Counted from the first letter of the stretch, positions 12,110 through 24,250 are shown. The stretch is DNA of 64,000 nucleotides from Chiridota heheva (GCA_020152595.1 JAIGNY010000693.1:1-64000), one strand, 5' to 3'. Program-made: numbers and translations. Notes: generated by a model not told the origin, from the sequence alone.

Positions 12110-13290
12110 AAAAAAAATATTCAAAAAGTTGTTAAATTAGCAATAACTTTTCAAATAAATGTAGGTCATTTTGTACATCAGCCTTGACCTTTTACGCCAT
12201 AAACGATCACTGTGACTCTTCCCATCACAGCAGTGCAATATTACCCATTCGACAAGTATGTGCAAAGCTCCATTAATCCCATTGAAGCACTGCAGTGCAG
12301 AAAGGTAAAAAATAGGTTTATTGCCACTTGAGCTTTGGCCTCTGACCTCTGACCTATAAGGTACAAATTATGCGGGGCACAACTTAACCTCACATGGTAG
12401 CATGTCACCATTTGAGATCGTAGTCGGCCTTATACTTTGGAAAAAGTATTTGACCTTTGACTTTTTGAATGACCAAAGCATCATATATAACACGAGATTG
12501 ATGCTTTACCCTTTAGGCCACATCCACAATTTAAACTTGCTTTCTATTAAAAAAACTGAAACAAAAAGGTCAAAATTAGGTTTATTGCCATTTGAGACAT
12601 TTGAACTTTAACTTTTAGGAACAATTTGTCAGGGCATAACTCCAACCCACAAAATATGATGCCACCACATTGGTCATTGCGTATAAAAAGGCAACAATTT
12701 CAATTTGATTTAACTCATGGTTATATACTAAACCTATCTACAATTCTCATCTCTATAACATGTCTTCGCTGTATGAGACAGCAAGCTATTGTAAAAAATG
12801 CTTTATTTGACCTTTTCCCTCTGACCTTTCACTTTTGTGTTTAAAAATCTAGGAGGCAAAAGTTCGCCCCATAGGATACACCTCCAGCAATCATAGTTCA
12901 AATTGGCTCCACAGATTTTCAGTTATACTTGGCACAAATTTGTTGTACACGCACACAAACCTTCACAGACAGACACACACACACACACATATTTACCTAC
13001 AGGCAGACAGACACACACACATTTACCCAAAGACAGACAAAATCAACATAATTAACCATATGTCACAAAGTTAAGACCATTTATCCATATTATGGAGTCA
13101 TTACATGAGACCCCCTATTGCACCCACATCTGGTGTCAACGGGATGGAAAACCCCCATATATGGGGAATGAGATAACAATTCGAAATTATAAACATATAA
13201 AGGTGCCCAGACGAGAGTATTGAATGCAACGGAATACAGAACTTGGTTAAATTGGCACCAAAATGGAATAGGGATGACGTGGTTCACTGT
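12110..13290 (-). repeat. GGTCA-rich dispersed repeat, inverted copy
   Basis: Contains TGACCTCTGACCT, TTTGACCTTTGAC and CCTTTTCCCTCTGACCTTTCAC motifs plus CACACA-rich tracts (12960-13020). The reverse complement resembles the repeat at 43.56-44.89 kb in motif order: a GT-rich tract, then 'ggtcaaaggtca' blocks. No coding potential is seen. The limits are approximate. Confidence 0.5.
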
Positions 13291-13299
13291 GTTCCTACA

Positions 13300-13898
13300 G
13301 CCTTGAGGCTACCTGTCTGTAATGAAATAAAATGTTCTGTTGAATAATTTCACCTCCTTTTCTTGCATCTTTTCAAGGCGTTGCCATCCATTCTTGTTGG
13401 CATATTTTTCTTTTGTGCAACGCATAAGTCAAATAATCCTACTAGGGATAGGACACCTATCAATTTTCCCATCAATAAACGTCCCTAATGTATGATAGGT
13501 CAAGCTGATATCATAGTTTCGTACACATTCAGTGTTGATCGTACAACATATCACTAAATTTCATCGTTAATGACATTTGTACATTTTTAAATTGATTTGA
13601 CGAAATTTACCTTTGAATAATGTTCAGCTTACTACTTCAAAAGCCTGGGAATTTGCATAGTGGGTCAAATATTATAATGCATTTCTTACTTCTAATTATG
13701 CACCGTTACATTTAGTGGCGGGTGATGATTAAGGTTTTTCATGTTGTATTTGGTATCGTTTTTGCCTTTATTTTTCTTAATAGGTTAATGTATCCGTGTG
13801 GTTGGGTGATGTTTACATTTTTCAAATTTTATTTTTATATGCACTAAATTAACAAATGTTATGTTCACTCACATATTATACATGATATTGTCTTCCAG
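13300..13898. other. AT-rich spacer / intron
   Basis: No gene recognised; the end is the acceptor region of FReD copy G (TCTTCCAG). Confidence 0.4.
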
Positions 13899-13984
13899 GA
13901 GAAAGCATGATAAACACTCCATGCGGAAGCGGTTGCAATAACAACAACCAACAGTTTTCCACTAGAGACCGAGACAACAATTAG
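13899..13984 (+). pseudogene. FReD exon, copy G ('NTPC' type, truncated)
   Basis: After TTCCAG the phase-1 exon reads GESMINTPCGSGCNNNNQQ, FSTRDRDNN and then TAG at 13982-13984. The WWFN and LNGRY parts are not found downstream. Two cysteines (CGSGC) before the Asn run mark a subfamily shared only with copy J at 21369. The flanks of G and J also match for several hundred bases, so both came from one segmental duplication. Confidence 0.75.
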
Positions 13985-14960
13985 TATACATATTTGTGTA
14001 CAACGAGTTCTCTACGTTCTTTGTGTTCTGTTTGTTATGCGTCTGAAAAGGAATTCAGCCTGAATTTGATTCCTTATATAGGATAGTTAGGTAGTGTTAT
14101 GCATGATTATTTTCATGTTTATTACTAAAATATCCTCTTTATTTTAAATGGACAAGAAGAAAAAGTTAATTATAAAATCATGCATTATCACAAAAAGAAG
14201 AATATGCTTTCAAAATTCAAAACGATTTTATCAAAAAAATTCTACACACAATTACTTTGACACACAGTGATCAGTAGGAGTCTTTCAAATAATTTTCAAA
14301 AGTGGTACCGTGTAATATATAAATTACGTGGAAAATTAAAGGAATATGCTAGGTATATTATGATAAACAGAAAATTGCTGAATTTTCACAAAAAAAAATC
14401 ATTATCAGTATTTTACTAATTTCATGAAATGTTTGGCTTTCTTCTTACTTTATAGTATATTTTCGTTATATTAATCTGAAGTTGTTGCTACTTGTTACTC
14501 GATCTTTAATAATTCTTTAAAAATATATGTCTTTAAAATAATTGGTATATAAATATACATAGGAATCACATTTATCAAACCTTTGATGAATTATCTTGTT
14601 GAAGCAGTAAGCATACTATTGAACAATTCCTTGTTACCGACCAAATAAATGAATGTATTTAAATGACGTATAAATGCTGGATCACAGTAAAAGCGGCTCA
14701 TAGTTACTCAAGTGTAACGTTTAATACACATATTTCAACGGTTGTCTTATGTATCTTTATTTATGTATTGATGTGGTCCTTTAATTACGTTAATAACATT
14801 TAGGGTTATAGCAACAATGATGTAACGTAACGACTGTCGATGCATTGGCCATACTCTCCTGGCATGTCACACTTATTATATACATTTCGAAAGTATCTTT
14901 TTTCCCTTTGTGTATGTATTAACTGTGCTAATTCAAACATATCCTTCTGTTAATACATGT
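13985..14960. repeat. Duplicated non-coding flank between FReD copies G and H
   Basis: Matches 21490-22275 (between copies J and K) in order: GGTAGTGTTATG, the ATTATTTTCATGTTTA block, AAAATCATGCATTAT, TTGTTACCGA and GATGTAACTTAATGAT-like stretches. A third related segment is 23330-23880. Confidence 0.6.
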
Positions 14961-14967
14961 ATCACAG

Positions 14968-15244
14968 GAGACAGCATGATTACTAGTGCTAGCTATTATA
15001 ACAACAACAACCAACAGTTTTCTTCCAGAGATATAGATAATGATCAATACAGTGGATCGTGTGCGACGCGTTTCCCAGGTGCATGGTGGTTCAACGGTCA
15101 GAATGGTTACTACGGCTGCAGCGATGCTTACCTCAACGGCAGATACGTACAATGAGGTATTTGTTTAAACAACACCGAACTTCAATGAGAATTTCTTAAT
15201 ATGATTTAATTGCAGGATACGTTATCTACATCAGCTGTGCATAA
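14968..15244 (+). pseudogene. FReD 3'-terminal cassette, copy H (one late stop)
   Basis: Exon 1 (14968-15156) follows TATCACAG and encodes GDSMITSASYYNNNNQQFSS, RDIDNDQYSGSCATRF, PGAWWFNGQNGYYGCSDA and YLNGRYVQ, then TGA at 15153-15155 where other copies have GGA (Gly). Donor G/GTATTT at 15157, intron 59 nt, acceptor ATTGCAG, exon 2 (15216-15244) GYVIYISCA-stop. All other key residues are intact: DIDND loop, cysteine pair, WWFN. Because the stop is the second-last codon of exon 1, a protein ending there would still hold most of the pocket. A conserved 3' block with AATAAA follows. Confidence 0.8.
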
Positions 15245-15310
15245 TAACAAAGAGTAGAGATACGGAAAACGATGTAAACGATATATAATGCAACCATATG
15301 GCACGTGCTA

Positions 15311-15316
15311 AATAAA
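15311..15316 (+). promoter_or_regulatory. Candidate polyadenylation signal AATAAA
   Basis: Lies 67 bases after the stop of the small terminal exon, inside the block ATGCAACCATATGGCACGTG that is conserved behind several cassettes. Equivalent positions read AATAAC after copy F and ACATAAA at 19700. This supports the small exon being the last exon. Confidence 0.45.
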
Positions 15317-15690
15317 ATTACTATACATACTGACGTATTTACATACAGACGTATTTCAATTGGGAAATAAATCTCAGCGTATCAAAAGTAGCACAAAATC
15401 ACAATGAGTGAAAAACATATTGCTTAATGCTAATTACTACGCATGAAAAGAGACTGGATTAATAGAAGATCAGATCTTATTTCGCTGTGTCGCCATGGCA
15501 ACTGCAAGCCAACGAACCGTACACGATTGAAGAAGAAATAGCTTTTGTGCTGAAACCCAGGGTAGCAAGTGCAGTATACGTTTAAGTACATATTTGGATC
15601 ATTCACTTGGCTGAAGATCGCTGCACTGAACTTGTGTGGCGTAAAACCCATGGTAGCAAGCATGGCAGTATAGTATAACTTGCATTCAAT

Positions 15691-15691
<1 letters not shown>

Positions 15692-15747
<56 letters not shown>

Positions 15748-15752
15748 TTTTT
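15692..15752. repeat. (AT)n plus T run
   Basis: Short AT array followed by a run of T. The right flank (15754-15830, 'gataaggaaaa...ggaggacataattta') matches the right flank of the AT array at 11850-11945. The array and its flank were therefore duplicated together. Confidence 0.85.
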
Positions 15753-15853
15753 CTTTGATAAGGAAAACTAATTAGGAATTGGAGGACATAATTTACTATT
15801 ACAGCTATTGATTATCACACTGTGTTTTCGTACGGTACAGATTCGTTGGTTTA

Positions 15854-17352
15854 ATGGCTTCTCGAGAAGTAGAAGTGAGTAACATTTTCCGTTTTGTATT
15901 TGCCCCTGTTTTAACATCTATGTTTGATGATAACAGTGAAATAAGGATTACCAAAATAAATTATATCTTGAAAAAGAAACTACAAGTCAAAAAACCACCC
16001 ATAACACTTCATAAACCAGAAGTGATATTACTTGATGGCTGTGTCATTTTTTTGACCCTTCACTGGCGTTCAGATGGCACAGTACAAGAATATGTTGATG
16101 ACTTTATACAGTACACCTTGTATAAACTTAACCAGTGTGATGTGCATCGTGTGTTTTGACCGCTACTATAATCACAACATAAAAAGTGGCACTCGAACCG
16201 AGCGTGCAAGTCAACAGGCTAGCAGACATCACATACTAAATGCAAACACACCTCTGCCACACCAGAAAGTTGTCCTAAATGCTTCCCCCAACAAACTACA
16301 GGTCATCAATATAATTTTCAACAATTATGTGACAAAGTGAAAAATCTTCAAGACAATGATCCCCATAGATACCATAAACTGCTCCCTACAGGATCCAGTT
16401 CAGTTCCACAAGAGGTCAGCATTGGTCTTTTGATACAAAGAAGAGACTTGAAGACAATCCATGGAGAAGCTGATGTAATTATACCATAGCAAGTTGTACA
16501 TGTGGCAAATCAAGGAGCAACCCACATCAAAGTAATAGCTGATGATACAGATATATTCATCTTGTTACTTTATTATTACAACCAATGCAAGCTGACATGC
16601 AAGCTAGGGATGGAAGCCAGCAGTTCAGAGAGAGATGGTGGGAAGGGGGGAGGGGGGGGGGGAGGGAGCGCATGGTTGTTATTGGAGCAACAGTGCAGAA
16701 ACATTATAATATAGTGCCACATCTTTGGCTGCCTATGCTCTCTCTCTGGTAATGATACAGTTGCCCACCTGTGGGGTGTTCGTAAAGCAACCATACTCAA
16801 TGCACTACAAAAGGGTTACAAACGTGTTATACTTGGGGATCCTGAAACTGATTTGAATGATGTTATAAAAGAGGTGAATGGTTTGATCACATCCTGGTAT
16901 GAAAGAAATACCCAGGGTAACATGTACGATGTGATTATCAAAAAACAGCAAAGACGGGTCTTACCACACCATTAAAACTGAAAGCATTACCACCAGCATC
17001 TGAAGCCTTTGAGTGATATAATGTTTCAGAAATGTATCTGGAAAGCAGCATTGCATGAAGATCCACCTATTATGCCCCATCAAACTTTGGCTGGATAGAG
17101 GATAAGCAAAACAAGCTGCTTACACCAGTGACAGTGCCAAATAGTGTGCAGCCAGCACCACCGAAAATTTTCAAAATTTTTCGATGTGGTGATCAAGGCC
17201 GTCTTTCAGCAAGGTGTAGGTGCTCAACTTCCCAGATCGCTTGCACAATTTTTTGTGAGTGCTATAAAATGGACAATTGCCAAAATAAATGGACTAAAGA
17301 AATTGGTGATCAAAATGATGATAACGGTGATGAAGAAATGGAAGCGTAAGGA
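15854..17352 (+). pseudogene. Relic of a PIN-like / CXC-tail gene
   Basis: Several frames in order resemble one multi-copy invertebrate protein that I recognise by pattern, not by name. Near 15.85-16.15 kb: an N-terminal part with VQEYVDDFIQYTLYKLNQCD and then DRYYNHNIKSGTRTERASQ. Near 16.5 kb: HVANQGATHIKVIADDTDIF, which resembles a PIN/FEN-like acidic core. Near 16.75 kb: LSGNDTVAHLWGV. At the end (17200-17349): a cysteine-rich CRCSTSQ...CTIFCECYKMDNCQ segment like a tesmin/TSO1 CXC motif. The frame is lost several times, and a G-rich insert of about 40 bases (16634-16675) interrupts it. The lack of introns suggests a retrocopy or a transposon-borne gene; the function is unknown. Confidence 0.5.
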
Positions 17353-17379
17353 GTGATGAACTAAAGTTGACTCAAGTAA

Positions 17380-18130
17380 GCTCTTAGCTTACAGAAAAAT
17401 GCAAACAAATTCAAACAATCTGAAGACAGTTTTGACAGTTGATTTAATGCTGTATGATATTGCCTTAATATTGACCACTTTATTGCCGATTAATCATGAA
17501 AAACATTGAGTTTGTATGTTTGAAATAGGAAAAACATTGTCCAAAGCAATGATATGGCATAGCATTTTTGAGGGTGGAAACAATTTGATCAATTTGGATA
17601 TTCCGGAATGTCAAAGGTCAGAAATGGAATACATGCTATGAATAACCCAACATTTGAAACACAAAAACCCTTATGAGTAATCATAAAGCAAATACATGCC
17701 GAGTTTTATGCGATTGCGGCTATCTTGGCGGCCATCTTGGATATCTCCAATTCCTCAAGGTCACTATAACAGCTATTTTGGATATTTACACATGTTAAAT
17801 GGTGTCAAATTTTGTCAGACATATAATGTATGGTATGAATAACCTACTATTCAATACGACAACCACCAATATATGTTTTTTTTATAAAGCAAAGATATGA
17901 CATGTCTCATATGGTGGCAGCAATCTTGACAGCCGATATGGCAAAAGTCATTGAAATAGTCAGAAATGGATTATTTATCATGAACAACCTATTGTTGGAC
18001 CAAAACCCACTCTTATCGGTGCTCTAAATGCAAAGAAATAACATGTTTTAGATGGCGACGGCCATCTTGAATATCACAAAACGCTCAAGGTCACCAAGGT
18101 GGCATCACTTGGATTTTGAATCAGCGTGTC
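17380..18130. repeat. Degenerate tandem repeat, about 170 bases per unit
   Basis: Recurrent GCCATCTTGGATATC, 'aaggtca(c)' and 'tatgaataacc(ca/ta)' motifs near 17565, 17730, 17930 and 18060. It starts just after the PIN-like/CXC relic and may be its 3' part or a separate repeat. Confidence 0.5.
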
Positions 18131-18169
18131 TCAAAGATATAGAAACTTTCAAAAAAAAAATTTTTTGTG

Positions 18170-19655
18170 GGTTATTGATATGGGCACTAAACTAACGGAC
18201 ATGAAAAGTGCAGACAAGGGAAGATTGCTAGACGATGCAGAAAACGATGCGGAAGAAGCTGCATCCAGAGGTGACTTGAACAGCTTGCATAAGATTACAA
18301 AGAAATTATGCTACAAAGGAAGAAAGAAAGCACAAGTATAAGAAGTAAAAATGGAAAAGAAAATTAATGACCATGAAAGATTCGCGCCCTTACATCAGCG
18401 ATGTTCGGTTGTTCAACATGTTAGAAAATCGAACATCGCAAGGTCACCGAAAATTTACGCATCACTGCCCTCACACTCCATACATATAGTGCACAATTAT
18501 ACATACACTGTACGTACGGAGTTTATTTTGGGAATGGTTTGAGCGGACACAGCGTGTACATTATTTAAGAAATATTTAGTGAAGGTACTGCAAGTAGCAA
18601 TGTAGTAGATGTCAGGGCACAATGTTGAAATGACAGGAGAGGATGAGATGCCGGGAATAGATGGAAGGTTCATTTTGAATCCACATTCAGCCAACCACCG
18701 AGGCAACCAGTGAGGCAAGAAAGATTTGGTCGAGTTATTGGATCCATGTGAAGTAGGGGTTACAGCTAGATGAAAGTATAATTACACTCCAAGAAGTGAG
18801 AAAAGCGTAACAAAAGTGAAAATGGAAAAGCAGCTGGAATAGATGACAACAACAGAATTGCGGAAGATAAGGCAGGAAGAAAAAATTAATGAGACATAAA
18901 AGAAAACATAATCGGAATCTAGCTGGTGGTAGTGTCACATCTAGTTGATTAAATAGATGTGACAATTTCAGAGCAATATCACTGTTACCAACTGGGAGCA
19001 AAAATGTTGGAACTTAGCATTGATAGAATACAAGATGTAGTGAATGGTACGCTAAGAGTTAAACAAGCCGTTTTCAGAAGTGGGAGGGGAACAAGAGAGT
19101 AGACATTTACATTAAGAAGCATATTTGCGCAGGGCATAGATGGAGAGCACCACTATATCTAAATTTTGTTGATTTAAAAAAAAAATACTGCTAACAAAAG
19201 TATTTGATGGAAAATAATAAAAATGAAATACGGGACTACACAAATATAAATCAACATAATACAAGCTTAGGACGAAGGAAGAGAAAGCGCTGTATTTTGA
19301 TGGAAAATTATCTGACTGGTTCACTATCAACACGAGATTCGGACAAGGATGTGCAGTGTCTGGATTCCTCTTCATCGTGGCATTAAACTTGTTTATGCAG
19401 ACAGATACAGACATCCATATACATGGGATCAGATGGAACATGTTTACAACATTGGATATTTAAATTACGCTGATTGATATCGCTTTACAGATTAATACAT
19501 CTCGACATTAGAGAAATTGAAACATATATTGTGCAAAAAATGAATGAAAAGAAGACAAAGACAATGAGTATGAACTATAACAGCGAAATAGCACTAACTG
19601 TATAAGACAACGAGATAAAGGATATAGCCAAGTTCAGAAAAAAATTAAAGATAAG
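18170..19655 (+). mobile_element. Non-LTR retrotransposon (LINE) fossil, RTE-like
   Basis: Fragments in order match LINE reverse transcriptase. DDAENDAEEAASRGDLNSLH and KITKKL (18225-18310) are the pre-RT linker. NGKAAGIDDNN (18823-18855) is the RT fingers motif. ISLLPTGSK follows near 18975, and APLYLNFVDLKK, the palm motif A region, lies near 19145. QGCAVSGFLFIVALN-like residues lie near 19350 in a shifted frame. Many stops and shifts exist, so it is long dead; about 1.5 kb remains. It sits inside the duplicated FReD block. Just behind it (19660-19740) the FReD 3' flank continues, so the insertion seems to have replaced or displaced a cassette. A segment at 18480-18650 is also shared with the 30.7 kb repeat. 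Clade is uncertain. Confidence 0.65.
18480..18650. repeat. Copy of dispersed repeat R1
   Basis: Matches 30640-30800: a GTGTACA...TTATTTAAGAAATA stretch and 'gtagatgtc(a/c)gggcacaat(g/a)ttg'. On the minus strand both copies can be read as LCPDIYxIATxS. See the entry at 30470. Confidence 0.55.
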
Positions 19656-19995
19656 GACAACGAATTATACAATTTATCATGCAACCATATGGAACGTGCT
19701 ACATAAAATAGCTCATCATCATACTGACATACTTTATTAACCAATGGGGGTCCTATTGAAACACATCATTGTTACTGATCCATGAATAAATCTATTTAAA
19801 TGCCTTTTAATATGGTAGCAAGAGGGACTGTGGTATATAACCATGCGTTAATAACATTAAGGATTACAACAGCAATGATGTAAAGTAACGACTAATCGAT
19901 CAATTTGCCATACGCTCTCCACGAGTCATATTTAAAACACACATTCCGAACTATTCTTCTCACCATTTCTATTTACTTCCATTTATGCTTTACTG
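19656..19995 (+). repeat. FReD 3' flank and next cassette's 5' flank (duplicated)
   Basis: Contains CATGCAACCATATGGAACGTG, the CTGACATACTTTATTAACCA block and the GATGTAAAGTAACGACTAATC block, each matching other cassettes. No FReD exon precedes it, because the LINE at 18.2-19.65 kb occupies that place. Confidence 0.6.
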
Positions 19996-20018
19996 TCGTC
20001 TTTCCACACAAATTTGTT

Positions 20019-20079
20019 AATACATTACTTACAGGTCTGTGTTTAAACAGGAAACATCATATACACCAAGTTCGCATAA
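20019..20079 (+). pseudogene. FReD cassette, copy I: main exon precisely absent, small exon kept
   Basis: The intron end TTAATACATTACTTACAG (to 20034) matches the acceptor before copies H and K. It is followed at once by GTCTGTGTTTAAAC, which matches the start of the small second intron (GTATTTGTTTAAAC in H, GTCTTTGTTCAAA in K). The 180-196-nt main exon is thus missing exactly, and the small intron is shortened to about 16 bases. The small exon (20051-20079) is intact: GNIIYTKFA-stop after AAACAG. Upstream and downstream flanks match the other cassettes. Confidence 0.7.
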
Positions 20080-20142
20080 TAGGGCAAGCTATAAATACGG
20101 ACAACGATTTATCCAATGTATCATACAACCATATGGGATGTG

Positions 20143-20677
20143 TTAAAGGAATATTTCTATAAATCTTTATTTTTTTCTTATATGATAGAGAAAATTTGTA
20201 CAAACAAAGTGGTGAAAAAACTATGTTAATATCTTATTCCGTTTAGAAGTTATAACAATTTAAAGAGTAGAAAAATGTTCTTAAAAACACCTCGTACAAT
20301 TCCAGCACAGTTCTTATGTATATCTTATAAAATTAATTATACATTTTTTACATTATCGAACAGCATTTTTTGTTCATTATAGAGATAAGGTGGAATATAT
20401 AATTAACAAGGAAACAATTAGTTTTTTTCTTGGTGTACATCACATTTACAATGATAAAATAATCCAAACCATTTTAAAAGAAATACAAAAGACGTTTTGT
20501 TGAAAATGTATCTATGACATCACACAGATGTTGCCAATCAGCCACTTTTGTCCAAATTCAAAAATTGTGTAACTTCTAAACGAAATAAGATATTCTATAC
20601 TTATTTCATCACTTTGTTTCTAAAGCTTTTCTCTATCAAATACGAAAAAATGAAAATCATGGGAATATTTCTTTTAA
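20143..20677. mobile_element. TTAA-flanked foldback MITE, 527 bases
   Basis: TTAA at 20143-20146 and 20674-20677 flank the element. Arms of about 110 bases (20147-20258 and 20568-20673) are inverted repeats; for example AACAAAGTGGTGAAA on the left pairs with TTTCATCACTTTGTT on the right, and TATGATAGAGAAAA with TTTTCTCTATCAAATA. A related empty site exists at about 19690-19735, where the same FReD 3' flank reads on without the insert. TTAA duplication is typical of piggyBac-type elements, so a piggyBac-related MITE is likely. No ORF inside. Confidence 0.8.
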
Positions 20678-21368
20678 CAACATAGCTTATCATCATTCTG
20701 ACATACTTATTTCAGTTGGGATCTCAATGTACTGAAAATAATTCAAAATCACATTGAGAGAAATAAACATATTATCTAATGATATGCATAGATAAATAGG
20801 AAATATATAAGTAAATAACAAAACACATAAAAGTACGTGATTGACATTGTTCCAGGTAAAGCCATTTCCCTTCATTCCACCTTCATTCTCTTAATTGAAA
20901 GAGAATATGATATAAACCATAGATTTTTGAAATTTTATATATGTTAAGAATTTTGCTTATGAATTTATGAAATCAAAATTTGACTACCGTATTACATGGG
21001 AAATATTTTTAAACGTCTATAAAAACATTGCTACTGATCTACCTAATATTGTAAACAAAATGCGCGCTTAAAAATTAATATCTCAGATTGATAAAAAACA
21101 TAATACCGAGAGTCCAGAAAAAACTATTTTATATAAGTAAGTACATTTATCGTTGTCTCGGTCTTTTGTAGAAAACATGGCCACTTCTGTCCCTTTGTGT
21201 TAATTATTCCAAGTCATTTTTTTAATTAATATAGGTAACTAACTACTAAATGTACTATGTCCCATAAAAACAGCCTCGTTCTCAATAATCGTGAGATCAT
21301 TTTGTGCCGCCTTGATAATGCAAATGTTAGGTTTAAGTCATATATTTTGAAGGATTTTTTCCAGGCAG
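20678..21368. repeat. FReD 3' flank, then spacer
   Basis: 20680-20790 continues the duplicated 3' flank (matches 15325-15430: CTGACATAC, 'atctca...ctgaaaa...cacaatgag', 'aacatatt'). The rest up to copy J is AT-rich with no recognised gene. Confidence 0.5.
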
Positions 21369-21490
21369 GAGACAGCATGATAAATAATCCATGCGAAAGC
21401 AGTTGCAACAACTACAACTTAAGCAGCAGTGTTTTACAAAAGACCGAGACAACGATAATTATAATTACTTATGTGAAAGGTTTTTTTTTT
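21369..21490 (+). pseudogene. FReD exon, copy J ('NNPC' type, broken)
   Basis: After CCAGGCAG it reads GDSMINNPCESSCNNYN, then the frame shifts. A second frame gives FTKDRDNDNYNYLCER (calcium loop DRDND) near 21430-21475. No WWFN or LNGRY part is found. Pairs with copy G by its cysteines and its flanks. Confidence 0.7.
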
Positions 21491-22282
21491 CTGGATTCTC
21501 GGTGTTCTGTTTTTCATCCATCTGAGATATTCATTTTAAACCGCGCATTTTGTTCCCTTTTTTAGGTAGCTAGGTAGTGTTATGATCAATTATTTTCATG
21601 TTTAAAACAATTTAATGAACGAAAAATGTCAAACAAGTAAAAACGCTATTATTTCTAAAATCATGCATCATTAAATAAAAAAGTGTTTGTACGCAAAATT
21701 ACTTAACGTAGAGAAGTAGAGATCAGTAGCATTGTTTTTAAAGACGTTTAAAAATATTGCCCATGTAATATGGTAGTCAAATTTTAATTTCATAAATTAA
21801 ATAAGCAAAATTCTTAACATATATACAATTTCAAAAATCCTGATGAAATTGTTATATTGTTATGGTTTATGGCATATTCTCTTTCAGTTGAGCTCTTGTT
21901 GCTGCTACCCATCCATAAATCTTTAAAATTCATAAAAAAAATATGCATATAACAACAAATGGTGAATAAATATAAAATTTCACCTTAAAACCTAAAAACA
22001 TAGTCAGAATTTGTATCCAAAACTATGATAAGTCATCTTGTTTAACCAATAAGCATCCTACTGTAATATCTATTTGTTACCGAGCCGTGAATGAATCTTT
22101 TGGAATGCCTTATAATGTAGAATCATATGGGAAATTGGAAACATACATTCCTGAATACATTTAGGATTAAAGCATCAACGATGTAACTTAATGATTCAGC
22201 GGTGTATCGGCCATAGTATTTCCGGACTTCATACTTAACACGCATTTCGAACACACCCCTTATGTTAATACATTAATTACAG

Positions 22283-22564
22283 GAGACAGCATGATAAGTA
22301 GTACCAGTTATCGTAACAACAACAACCAACAGTTTTCTACCAGGGATCGAGACAATGATCAATACAGTGCATCATGTGCGACGACTATTCCAGGTGCGTG
22401 GTGGTTCAATGGTTGGTCGTTCTGTTTACTGCGGGTATACTTACCTCAACGGCAGATTACGTATCTGCCGTTGAGGGGGTCTTTGTTCAAAAAGAATTTC
22501 ATTGTGAATTTCTTAATATGTTGCAATTACAGGAGAAGTCATCTACAGTAAGTTTGCATCATAA
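22283..22564 (+). pseudogene. FReD 3'-terminal cassette, copy K (rearranged exon end)
   Basis: Exon 1 starts after AATTACAG and reads GDSMISSTSYRNNNNQQFST, RDRDNDQYSASCATTI and PGAWWFNGWSFC. A frame shift then precedes the YCGYTYLNGR homology. The exon end, normally GGCAGATACGTACAAGGAG, is replaced by a perfect hairpin (22444-22476). The donor GT is at 22479, the intron ends at TTACAG (22532) and the small exon (22533-22564) gives GEVIYSKFAS-stop. Dead as a full cassette, but the small exon is well kept. Confidence 0.8.
22444..22476. repeat. Perfect 14-base inverted repeat with 5-base loop
   Basis: CCTCAACGGCAGAT, loop TACGT, ATCTGCCGTTGAGG. The left arm is the normal exon sequence and the right arm is its exact reverse complement, standing where other copies have the exon end. 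This looks like a template-switch mutation. Confidence 0.9.
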
Positions 22565-22569
22565 AAAAA

Positions 22570-24000
22570 CCGAAGATAAGAAAGACGTTTGATATCATTA
22601 TACATATTTTCTATGCTAAGTATTACTGAGCACCATCATAAATGCAGACTTATTTCGGTTAGTCAATTGTTTGCAGTGTACCGACAGTCACAGAACATCA
22701 CAATGCAAATTATTGATGTATTTAAGAATGTTTTGCAAACAGGATTGATCAATATTATTGGATGTGATAATAATTTATGCGTTTACAAGCAGTTTTTGGT
22801 CCACACTCCATAGATATGAATTACTTTAGATAGTCCCAAGCAATAAATTAGAAAATGCCCGAAATGTCAAAATATTTGTTACGTCATTGTTGATCCTTTA
22901 TTGAGATTTTTTGTGCAAAATAATCCTTCATAGGACCACTGAATCAGTTCTAAGAACGTTATATGAAGGTCTCTGTGACAAAAAAAAAGTGCGGGTTATA
23001 ATTAAGATTTGAAGGTTTATTTTTGGTTTATCTACAATCGTGACCAAAAGCGTTCAGAAAAAATCACGTTGGGACGCTAGTTACCACCTACCCATTAAAA
23101 TCGGTGGGCTTTGCAGAAAAATAAAGTGTAATGCGACTTTAAACTTTGATCGAGGAAAGTGGGGACTTGTTCCAACTACTATTGGACACAATTGTAGTAT
23201 TGATTTTACCTTCCTTTTTCTTCACAAGACAATATATTTGTGTGAGTTGATGGCGTTTAGGTTTTTAATTTAAATTTTCAAAAGAGACAGAGAAAATCAT
23301 GGTATACCTACTCATAGTATACCTACCTAAGTTCATGTTTGATTCTAAAATATTCTTCATTTGGTGAACAAAAATAGTCAAATAAGAAGAAAAAGTTAAT
23401 TCTAAAAACATGCCTTATTAAACAGACAAGCAAATTTTACAATATTAAAAACTATTTTACAAAGAACTTTTTGAATGAAATACTATTTTATTTTGAGACG
23501 CAGTGATCAGTAATAAATTATGGAAACATCTTAAGAATTTTTAAGAATTACCCATGTAAGATGGTAATAAAATTTATATTTCAGAAGCTGGCAAACTTTG
23601 AGACCATGTACATAACATACAGAAAATCCATGAGTTGTAACATAGAAAGTATCTGATGGTCAGTTGTTTACCAATGTGATGAAAATGTTTACTATTTTCA
23701 TGTTTTATATTTTCTTACATTTGGTTTCAATATTTGTGCCACTTATCCTTGAAAATTCCTGTAACAAAAAAAAAAATGTTTGTGTACATATGCAAATTCA
23801 CGGCTAATTTACACACTAAACGTTGTTAAAAACTTAATACACAGTCATCAATTTGATCCAAACTGTGGTGAGTACTCTTGTTTAACAAATATACCACGCA
23901 ACTATATTACAAAATGTTAAAATGACTACTACATGAGTTGATATTAGATCAAATACGTTGAATACTCTTTTATATTCTCTCCCGTTCTGATTAATTGCAG
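22570..24000. other. Duplicated 3' flank and AT-rich spacer
   Basis: 22600-22720 resembles other cassette 3' flanks. 23330-23880 resembles the flanks behind copies G and J (GAAGAAAAAGTTAATT, AAACATGC, GATCAGTA), but the G-type exon is missing. An open frame at 23040-23273 (77 codons) has no recognisable motif. Confidence 0.45.
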
Positions 24001-24186
24001 GAAACAGCATGGTAATATCTGCAACCAGCTCATATAACAACAACAACCAACAGTTTTCTACCAGAGACCGAGACCATGATCTATACAGTGGATCATGCGC
24101 CACTGTTTGGCCAGGTGCGTGGTGGTTCAATGGATATAATGGATACTGCGGCCGGGCTTACCTTAACGGCAGATATGTACAAGAAG
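24001..24186 (+). CDS. FReD exon, copy L (open)
   Basis: Follows TTAATTGCAG in phase 1. Reads GNSMVISATSSYNNNNQQ, FSTRDRDHDLYSGSCATVW, PGAWWFNGYNGYCGRA and YLNGRYVQEG with no stop or shift. Donor G/GTTTGT at 24187. Both cysteines, WWFN and the DRDHD loop are present, although the usual Asn of DND is His here. The WW-to-C loop is of middle length. The next acceptor downstream (ACTACAG, 24250) leads into copy M, not into a recognisable small exon; splicing there would add about 23 residues and a stop. Whether it is expressed is unknown. Confidence 0.7.
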
Positions 24187-24250
24187 GTTTGTCTACATAT
24201 AGACAAGGATTCATGACTGAAAAAATATGTATTTAAAGAAACAACTACAG